From: an uncultured Clostridia bacterium | GTDB lineage: Bacteria > Bacillota > Clostridia > Christensenellales > Borkfalkiaceae | NCBI GenBank assembly: GCA_937915565.1 | Contig: CALDMH010000142.1 | Location: forward strand, 1-17,897 | Reading direction: 5' to 3' | DNA length: 17,897 bases | In this document: positions 7,023 to 12,810 of the stretch, piece after piece | How the letters are laid out: each line of letters opens with the position of its first letter | How positions within the stretch are numbered: position 1 is the first letter of the stretch | Program-made: the position numbers and the translations under genes | Notes under the pieces: model-generated | Told to the model about the DNA's origin: nothing | Seen by the model: only the letters and a program-made list of their open reading frames with translations | Databases searched by the model: none

Positions 7023-7679
7023 TTACGCTTCGTCGTGAGAAAGCGTTCCGTCGTTGCAAACGACTTTCAAGTTCGGCGAATCTTCTTTCCAATCGCGGTC
7101 CTTCTCAATCGCAAGCCATTGCGCTTTCGTCCCTTCAAATTTGATTTCTTCAAGTTTCGGGCAGCTTTGGAAAGATTTTTTTCCTATGGTTTTAACCTCG
7201 GGATAAATCGTCACCTTTTTCAGATTCCCGCAAAGGTAAAAGGCGTATTCCCCGATAACTTCGAGTTTTTTCGGCAAAACAATCGAGATAAGGTTATCTA
7301 ACGATAAAAACGCATTTTTACCCAAAATCGTAACGTCCTTGCCTTCGTATTGGTCTGGAAGAACGAGGTTACCCAAAATATCGCTGTTATTTTGTTTCTT
7401 TATAGTAACTTTACCGTCTTCGGTCACTTCGTATTCTATCTTTTCGGGGTTGATGTCAACGCTTTCGTACCGATTAGGAGTTTCGGATTCGCTTTCCGAT
7501 TCGCTTTCGCTTTCGGAAACGGTTTCGGTTTGGGATTCCGTTTCGGAAACGCTTTCCGACGAGCCCGTTCCCCCGCCGTTGCCGACCAAAACGACAACCG
7601 TAGTCACAATCGCCGCAACGAGAACGACGAGCGTAACGATGATTATTATCAATTTTTTATTATTTTTCGTGTTTTCCAT
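7023..7679 (-). CDS. Membrane-anchored BspA-type leucine-rich repeat protein
   Basis: A 218-residue surface protein in three parts. Residues about 9-33 form one strong transmembrane helix (KKLIIIIVTLVVLVAAIV...) with a short positive N-terminus, so the rest should be outside. Residues about 34-67 are a Gly then Ser/Glu linker (SESESESESE) that would space the domain from the membrane. Residues about 72-205 carry BspA-like (LRR_5) repeats: LGKNAFLSLDNLISIVLPKKLEVIGEYAFYL is two units, ending with the characteristic KAQWLAIEKDRDW cap. Such proteins are often adhesins or binding modules; the ligand is unknown. The ATG at 7677-7679 has AGGA 5 bases upstream. It is expressed alone, from its own promoter to its own terminator. 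Confidence 0.88.
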   Translation of the reverse strand: MENTKNNKKLIIIIVTLVVLVAAIVTTVVVLVGNGGGTGSSESVSETESQTETVSESESESESESETPNRYESVDINPEKIEYEVTEDGKVTIKKQNNSDILGNLVLPDQYEGKDVTILGKNAFLSLDNLISIVLPKKLEVIGEYAFYLCGNLKKVTIYPEVKTIGKKSFQSCPKLEEIKFEGTKAQWLAIEKDRDWKEDSPNLKVVCNDGTLSHDEA

Positions 7680-7763
7680 ATCTTTCCTGCCTGCGTTATA
7701 GCTTACGGCGCGTCAGGCTCGATTTTTGCCAAGCCGTCGTCGTCAATAAACGCGCTTATCGAC

Positions 7764-7792
7764 ATTATATATTATTTCCGCAATATAGTCAA
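7764..7792 (-). promoter_or_regulatory. Sigma-A promoter of the LRR protein gene
   Basis: On the minus strand, TTGACT (7787-7792), exactly 17 bases, then TATAAT (7764-7769). Nearly consensus. Start expected near 7757, giving a leader of about 78 nt. It lies only 38 bp after the end of the GH78-like gene. Confidence 0.85.
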
Positions 7793-7829
7793 TCGTTATC
7801 CGAAAAAAAGAGCGGACGAATTGTGAAAA

Positions 7830-9725
7830 TCAAACGGTTTTGTTTTCCGCAAGAACGGAAAGATAATAAATCGGGATTGCCGACCAACCGTGACACAAAC
7901 TGCCCAGCCCGCCGAAATCGTCCGCGCCGAGTTCCGTTTCCCAAAACGTGGTCGCGCCCGCGTCGAGCATTTTTTTGTATTTCGCTTTTATATCGTTTAA
8001 AACGCAACTCTTATACTTATCGCCGAAAAGAAGAAGGGCGTCGTATTTAAAGGCGTTCATAGAAAGCGTTATGGGAATCATTCCCTCGCCGCTGCAAATA
8101 GCCTCAATCGTTTTTTCGCCGCCGATACCTGCCAGAACGGCAAGCGAATTGCCCAGAACGGACGCTTTATCCGAAACGTCGCTGAACTTGAATATCCCCT
8201 TTTCGGGCATATAGAAAGTTTCCGAAATAGCTTTTTTCGTACCGTCCGTTTCAACGTTTTTCCCGCGAAGTTCATTGTAAAATTCAGCGACGTAAACGAA
8301 CATACAATTTAAAATCAAATCGTAAACGACGGGCGATTCGTCGCCTTCTTTTTTACCTATCTGGTCGTCGTTCGCGCTGTCCTCCGCCCACTCGTAAAAA
8401 TTCCAATAAGGCGCAGGAAACTGGGCTATAAGTCGATTATCGCCCATTTTTGAAATAAACGTAGCCATAATCGTATCGAGCGTTTCGCCCGTTTCTTTAA
8501 GCAAGGATTTATCGCCGGTGTACTTGACGTACTCGTACGTTTGCATAATATACGCAAGCGAGAAAAAGGGAATGGGATAATCGTTTCCCGCAGGAAAACA
8601 AAGGCTCAAAAGCCCGTCCGCCCGAAGCCCTTTGCTCATAAGAACGAGATTTTCACGCTGATAAACGGCGTTTTTATAAGTGTAATAATTGCAGAGCATC
8701 TGATTACGGCTGTCCAATGCGTACAAAGCCTGCTCGCGCCAAGGGCAATCCTCGTAATGCTCGTGCATACAACACTTTACGGTGTAAACCGAAACGTCGT
8801 AAATTTTTTGCAAAAGTGAATCCTTAAATTTTCTCTTAATTTCCGTAACGGGATAATATACTTCGCGAACGCCAAGGTATTTAACGTCAATCGGCTTTTC
8901 GGTTTCGACGAAAAGGTATCTCCCGGCAATCCTGCGAAAGGTGTTTTCGTAACGATTGACGCCCTTTTTCGCAACGTATTCCACGCTGAAATCTCTGTCG
9001 GCGATAATTCTCGGAACGCTGCCGTCGTCAAGCAATCTTTCGCCGTAAGAAATCGTTATTTTTTGCTTGCAATCGCTCTTGAAATCGAGAGAAACGAAGC
9101 CGACCGTTTCCCGTTTCAAATCTACGAGATAGCCGCCCTCTACTTTTTTTATTTCCGCCGCGGCTCTGCGTTTTTTCATACGGCAAATTCCGCGTTCTCT
9201 TTTAACGGCCTCACCCTCGCCCGTTTCTTCGCTCGGCTTAAACGCTCCGTTTCTTTTGGTTGCGTCGTATAAAAAACTCAACCCGAGTTGCGTGGTGATA
9301 TTTTTGCAATAACCGTTAAGGTAGTGCGAATTCACCCTCGAAAGAACGTTTTTATCGCTTTTAAGAAGAGTTTTTCCTCCGCTTACAATATCGAAAAGCA
9401 AAAACGCGTCCGCATTAACGTAAGTTTGGCTATCCTTTCCGTAATGCCAGACCGTGCAATCGAAAACGTTCTTCTCGTCCGCCTTGCAAAAATCGGTTAT
9501 ATCTATTTCGTCGTAATTGCGATAATGCGGATAATCGGCGCACTGGGCAAACCCGACCAACTTCCCGTTGATATAAGCGGAATAATTGCTGTCGCACGAA
9601 ATGCGCAAAAAAATCTTTTCTTGCCTCACAAGGCCGAAAGTTTTAAAATCGCCCCTGAACTCGACGTAAGTATCGGCAGCTTTAACGTCGCCCTGCCAAA
9701 TCTTTTTTCCTTTTAAAACGTTCAT
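7830..9725 (-). CDS. GH78-like alpha-L-rhamnosidase
   Basis: A 631-residue glycoside hydrolase of the bacterial alpha-L-rhamnosidase type (GH78, six-hairpin fold), which releases terminal rhamnose from glycans or glycosides. Residues about 1-115 form a beta-sandwich with YSAYINGKLVGFAQCADY, typical of the N-terminal domains of GH78/GH2 enzymes. Residues about 200-300 are a second beta-rich region. The (alpha/alpha)6 catalytic part carries YEDCPWREQALYALDSR (about 324-340), the counterpart of the family DCPQRDER motif with E331 as likely general acid, and GATTFWETELG (590-600) with E596 as likely general base, then CHGWSA (611-616). There is no signal peptide, so it is cytoplasmic. It is shorter than many GH78 enzymes (700-1000). 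Its ATG overlaps the previous stop (ATGA, 9722-9725). Substrate could differ from rhamnose; class assignment is solid. Confidence 0.87.
   Translation of the reverse strand: MNVLKGKKIWQGDVKAADTYVEFRGDFKTFGLVRQEKIFLRISCDSNYSAYINGKLVGFAQCADYPHYRNYDEIDITDFCKADEKNVFDCTVWHYGKDSQTYVNADAFLLFDIVSGGKTLLKSDKNVLSRVNSHYLNGYCKNITTQLGLSFLYDATKRNGAFKPSEETGEGEAVKRERGICRMKKRRAAAEIKKVEGGYLVDLKRETVGFVSLDFKSDCKQKITISYGERLLDDGSVPRIIADRDFSVEYVAKKGVNRYENTFRRIAGRYLFVETEKPIDVKYLGVREVYYPVTEIKRKFKDSLLQKIYDVSVYTVKCCMHEHYEDCPWREQALYALDSRNQMLCNYYTYKNAVYQRENLVLMSKGLRADGLLSLCFPAGNDYPIPFFSLAYIMQTYEYVKYTGDKSLLKETGETLDTIMATFISKMGDNRLIAQFPAPYWNFYEWAEDSANDDQIGKKEGDESPVVYDLILNCMFVYVAEFYNELRGKNVETDGTKKAISETFYMPEKGIFKFSDVSDKASVLGNSLAVLAGIGGEKTIEAICSGEGMIPITLSMNAFKYDALLLFGDKYKSCVLNDIKAKYKKMLDAGATTFWETELGADDFGGLGSLCHGWSAIPIYYLSVLAENKTV
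8427..8440 (+). repeat. Dispersed 14-bp motif, copy 3
   Basis: Exact TATAAGTCGATTAT inside the GH78-like gene, read on the coding strand as GAT AAT CGA CTT ATA (Asp-Asn-Arg-Leu-Ile, residues 429-433). This is the same frame as the copy in the solute-binding-like gene although the proteins are unrelated. Confidence 0.75.
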
Positions 9726-10441
9726 AATCTTCTTAAAATTGCCCTCGCTATGCGTTCGTGCCCGTTTTTATTCGGGTGAAGCCTGTCGGTTTTATCGTCG
9801 TGAAAATAAAGCGCTGCGTTTTTGTCGGCAAGCGGGAACAAGCCCGATTCTCTATATAAATCAATAAGTTCAATCGACCAAACGTCCGCCGCGCGGCGAA
9901 CCGTTTCGACGTATTTTTCAAAATATTCGCCTATCGAATTTGCGTAAAGTTCGTTTTGCTGAACGTTTGCAAGCCCGAAATACGCGTAAGCCCTGTGGAG
10001 CGGCGTTAAAATAACCAGCCGTTTATCGGCGTAACGCTCGGTGACGTAAGCAAAAAACTTGTTCAGTCTTCCGCAAAAGGTTTCGTCGTCGAAAACGAAC
10101 TCGCGCTTTTTGCGGCTTGCGTAAGCGTTCGGCGCGCCGCTCTCATCAGTCGAAATAACGACGGTTTCCGTTCTTTCGGTGAAAAATTCGCCCAAAGAAA
10201 CCCCGCCGTTAAAATCGTTCGTTCCGATAAGCACGCACAAAATATCGAAATTATCGCCCACGTCCGCTTCGAGCGATTTAAGTTCGTTAAAAAGCATATC
10301 GGACTGCGCGCCGTCTATCCCGTAACCGTGAGTTTCCGCGCCCGTTAAATCCGAAATAATATCGAAATATCTCCGCGTAGTTCCCACGCCGAAGGTTATC
10401 GAATCGCCCAAGAAACAAATTCTATCTTTTTTCGTAATCAT
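9722..10441 (-). CDS. SGNH/GDSL-family hydrolase
   Basis: A 239-residue esterase of the SGNH superfamily. Block I is FLGDSIT with the nucleophile S14, block III is GTND (73-76) with oxyanion-hole N75, and block V is DRLHPN with D219 and H222 completing the triad. No signal peptide, so cytoplasmic. In this setting, directly followed by a GH78-like enzyme through a 4-bp ATGA overlap, a likely role is removing acetyl or other ester groups from a plant or bacterial glycan so the glycosidase can act. The substrate is inferred only. Its own ATG also overlaps the stop of the upstream phosphoesterase gene. Confidence 0.88.
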   Translation of the reverse strand: MITKKDRICFLGDSITFGVGTTRRYFDIISDLTGAETHGYGIDGAQSDMLFNELKSLEADVGDNFDILCVLIGTNDFNGGVSLGEFFTERTETVVISTDESGAPNAYASRKKREFVFDDETFCGRLNKFFAYVTERYADKRLVILTPLHRAYAYFGLANVQQNELYANSIGEYFEKYVETVRRAADVWSIELIDLYRESGLFPLADKNAALYFHDDKTDRLHPNKNGHERIARAILRRL

Positions 10442-11127
10442 TTATAATACTTTCCTTGCAAAATCTCGTTAAGTTTTGCGGTTGATTTTTTAGCCAATGA
10501 ATCGTCATATTGCACGATAATCGGCTTATAGGCCACTTTATTTCCGTCAATCTCCACAAAACCGAAACGCGCTTCGTTCTCGTGCAAAAAGTTTCCGAGC
10601 GTTCCGAAATTGAGATAATATTTATTCCCTATTCTGCCCAACGAACCGGTGTGTTCGTGTCCGAAAAAGAAAACGTCACCCGTCTGGTCGCCGAAAAGGC
10701 GAAGCAAATCGTCCTTTGACGGGAGATATTTCATATCTTTAAATCTCCCCTTCGGCGTTTGCGGATAATGAAACGCCGTTACGCAAAAATTTCCGTCCTT
10801 AAAGCGAAGCGTTAAAGGAAGCTCGGAAAGAAATTTTTTGGAAGCGGAACTTAAAACCTTTTGTTGCCAACGAAAAACTTTCAATCTCGGGTCTGCTTCG
10901 GAGAAATTTTTCAAGTCCATAGTCACGAAAATGTCGTGATTGCCTTTGACGCAAAGAATATCTCCGCGGCTTCTAATCATCGAAGCCGTTTCCTCGGGAT
11001 AAAAGCCGTTCCCGACAATATCGCCAAGGCATATTATTTTATCCGGACGCATTTTGTCTATCTCTTTCAGCGCGGCTTCAAGCGCAAACACGTTTGAATG
11101 TACGTCCGTTATTACAGCGTATTTCAT
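10438..11127 (-). CDS. YfcE/MJ0936-type metallophosphoesterase
   Basis: A 229-residue calcineurin-like phosphoesterase with all metal-binding motifs: TDVHSN (D8, H10), GDIVGNG (D36), GNHD (N63, H64), FHYPQ (H120) and GHEHTG (H157, H159). Such enzymes hydrolyse phosphodiesters or small phosphomonoesters using two metal ions. It is the first gene of the operon with the SGNH and GH78-like genes, but its functional link to them is unclear. There is no Shine-Dalgarno sequence. The -10 box ends 6 bases before the ATG and no later start would keep the D8/H10 motif, so the mRNA is probably leaderless. Confidence 0.9.
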   Translation of the reverse strand: MKYAVITDVHSNVFALEAALKEIDKMRPDKIICLGDIVGNGFYPEETASMIRSRGDILCVKGNHDIFVTMDLKNFSEADPRLKVFRWQQKVLSSASKKFLSELPLTLRFKDGNFCVTAFHYPQTPKGRFKDMKYLPSKDDLLRLFGDQTGDVFFFGHEHTGSLGRIGNKYYLNFGTLGNFLHENEARFGFVEIDGNKVAYKPIIVQYDDSLAKKSTAKLNEILQGKYYK

Positions 11128-11133
11128 AGGTTG

Positions 11134-11163
11134 ATTATATCACTTTTTCTCTTAACGTGTCAA
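11134..11163 (-). promoter_or_regulatory. Promoter of the phosphoesterase-SGNH-GH78 operon, predicted leaderless
   Basis: On the minus strand, TTGACA (11158-11163), 18-base spacer, TATAAT (11134-11139), then CAACCT and the ATG at 11125-11127. Both boxes are perfect. With a start 7 bases after the -10, +1 falls on the A of the start codon. Confidence 0.8.
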
Positions 11164-11199
11164 TCTTTCGGCGAGTGAATAAAATTAAACGTTTTCGTC

Positions 11200-11211
11200 A
11201 ACAATATTGTT
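11200..11211. promoter_or_regulatory. Palindrome upstream of the ferritin-like gene
   Basis: Perfect 12-bp palindrome AACAATATTGTT, extended imperfectly on both sides, 67-78 bp upstream of the ferritin-like start and 73-84 bp upstream of the divergent operon start. Position suggests an operator; a peroxide- or metal-responsive regulator would fit the gene but the sequence is not a clear PerR or Fur box. No confident promoter for the plus-strand gene was found. Confidence 0.4.
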
Positions 11212-11278
11212 CAAACCGAACGAGATTTTAGCCTGTTAAAACGGCAAAATCCAAGTTTTGTTCGGATAAAGGAGAAAA

Positions 11279-12562
11279 ATGAACCCGTTTAAAGAGAAAG
11301 CAAAGAAACCCGAAGAATACTTAGATTCAATCCAAAAGCTCTATCCCGAGCAGTATGACAAAAACGAAACGAGTCCTTACACGAAAACGAGAATTATCCT
11401 CGCGTGCGGCGCGGAATACGAGGCGAACTGGCATTCGCACCAGATGCTTCGGCACACCGACGACGTCGATTTGAAAAGACGCATCTCGCTCGTCAGGTTT
11501 TTGGAAAAACAGCAGCAACAGTACCTTGCGCAGTTAAAGCCTGCAAACGAATCCATTCTTGAAACGACCATTGCTTACGAGCAACTAGCCGTTGACTTAA
11601 CCGCGGGAATGGCGAAACGAGAAAAGAATTTCAACGTGAAAAAAGCTCTCGATTTCGCGCTTTTGGAGGACTTCGACCATCTTTACAGATACGCCGACCT
11701 CCTCGACGAGGATTACGGCATTCACGCCGAAAAACTCGTCGGGAAATACACCGAAATTATGCCGGGGAGACCGACGGTAGCGCATCACCGTCACCCGTTC
11801 GATAACGTTAAAGGCTGCATTTCGGCGAAAAAGAACGATATTCAAACCGTTTTGAACACGATGATAATCACCGCGGCGGAACAGCAAACGATGAATTTTT
11901 ATATGAACGTAGGCGCGCATTATATAAACGAAGGCGGCAAACGGCTTTACGAGGAAATTTGCCTCGTTGAGGAAGAACACGTCACGCAGTACGGCTCGCT
12001 TATCGACCCGAACAACGACCCGTTTGAATGTTCGCTTATGCACGAATACGTCGAGTGTTACGTTTACTGGTCGAATTATATGACCGAAACCGACGCAAGA
12101 ATAAAGAAGATTTGGGAATATCAATTTGAAAACGAACTTTCTCATCTTCACGCCGCGCTTGCGCTTTTAAAAAAATACGACAAAAAGGATTATACGGACG
12201 TTATTCCGAATCCGGAATTCCCCGCGCCTTTGGAGCTTAAAGAGAACGTCGATTACGTCCGCTCCATTCTCGCTTCAACCGTTCAATACACGGGAAAACT
12301 TACCGATTATCGACCTATAAGCCAACTTCCCGAAGATGATAGGTATTTCGTTTACAACGCGAATTTCAATTCGCCCGTCAAGGACAACCCCTCCCATAAG
12401 GTAATTTCCGATTACGTGAAGAAGCACGGAAAGGATTATCGCTTCCAGATTTCCGAGCACCCCGTGCCCGCGCTTGCAAACCGCGAAATCGACAACATCG
12501 AAGTGGGCGTTGTTCCGTCCGCAGTTAAACTGAAACCCACGGACGGCTTTAAACCCCTTTGA
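11279..12562 (+). CDS. Two-bundle ferritin-like di-iron protein
   Basis: A 427-residue protein with two helical, ferritin-like segments. The second (about 190-300) has a full canonical di-iron set in the expected order: E201 (TAAEQQT), E231xxH234 (VEEEHVTQY), E256 (HEYVE) and E286xxH289 (ENELSHLH). The first (about 35-145) is similar in layout but degenerate: E46, E101 and D131xxH134 are present, with no ExxH in its second helix. Residues about 305-427 are a non-helical tail. Likely an oxygen/peroxide-handling or iron-related protein of an anaerobe; the exact activity is unknown. GGAG lies 5 bases before the ATG. It is transcribed divergently from the glycan operon and alone. Its last codons are echoed twice downstream in a 53-bp tandem repeat. 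Confidence 0.82.
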   Translation: MNPFKEKAKKPEEYLDSIQKLYPEQYDKNETSPYTKTRIILACGAEYEANWHSHQMLRHTDDVDLKRRISLVRFLEKQQQQYLAQLKPANESILETTIAYEQLAVDLTAGMAKREKNFNVKKALDFALLEDFDHLYRYADLLDEDYGIHAEKLVGKYTEIMPGRPTVAHHRHPFDNVKGCISAKKNDIQTVLNTMIITAAEQQTMNFYMNVGAHYINEGGKRLYEEICLVEEEHVTQYGSLIDPNNDPFECSLMHEYVECYVYWSNYMTETDARIKKIWEYQFENELSHLHAALALLKKYDKKDYTDVIPNPEFPAPLELKENVDYVRSILASTVQYTGKLTDYRPISQLPEDDRYFVYNANFNSPVKDNPSHKVISDYVKKHGKDYRFQISEHPVPALANREIDNIEVGVVPSAVKLKPTDGFKPL

Positions 12563-12668
12563 TAAATAGCACAATAAGTTAAACAAAAAAACCCGGACAG
12601 TTTAAACCCCTTTGAAAGCAAACGCAATAAATCAAACCGAAACCCACGAACGGTTTAAGCCGCTTTGA
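12510..12668 (+). repeat. 53-bp tandem repeat, three copies, starting in the gene's 3' end
   Basis: Copies at 12510-12562, 12563-12615 and 12616-12668 each end in TTTAAACCCCTTTGA or a close variant. The first is the actual 3' end of the ferritin-like gene (coding KLKPTDGFKPL and the stop). The other two are degenerate copies beyond the stop, still readable as similar tails (KNPDSLNPF and KPTNGLSRF, each followed by TGA), though in shifted frames because 53 is not a multiple of three. Confidence 0.85.
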
Positions 12669-12742
12669 TAAGCGAATATAACGGTTATTTCGCCTTGTCA
12701 AAAGTTCGCTATACGAACGGATATTTACCGTATCGACGAAAA

Positions 12743-12772
12743 AAGAGGCCGCGATAAAAATCGCGACCTCTT
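12743..12772. terminator. Bidirectional terminator between convergent genes
   Basis: AAGAGG-c-CGCGAT-AAAA-ATCGCG-a-CCTCTT: a 12-bp stem with one C/A mismatch. It is flanked by TCTGTTTTAGTTTT on the plus side and by a T-run (TTTTTT) when read on the minus strand. It serves the ferritin-like gene and the surface-protein gene. The remaining sequence from 12669 to 12810 holds nothing else recognised except the truncated 14-mer at 12789. Confidence 0.88.
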
Positions 12773-12788
12773 CTGTTTTAGTTTTCAG

Positions 12789-12798
12789 AGTCGATTAT
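12789..12798 (+). repeat. Dispersed motif, truncated copy
   Basis: AGTCGATTAT, the 3' ten bases of the dispersed 14-mer, 13 bp beyond the stop of the surface-protein gene. Confidence 0.5.
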
Positions 12799-12810
12799 TC
12801 TTTAAAACAA

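Noticed and set aside
7703..7765. A 20-codon minus-strand frame upstream of the LRR gene with plausible composition
   Set aside because: Its ATG overlaps the TATAAT -10 box of the LRR promoter, so it would not be on that transcript, and it has no ribosome binding site.
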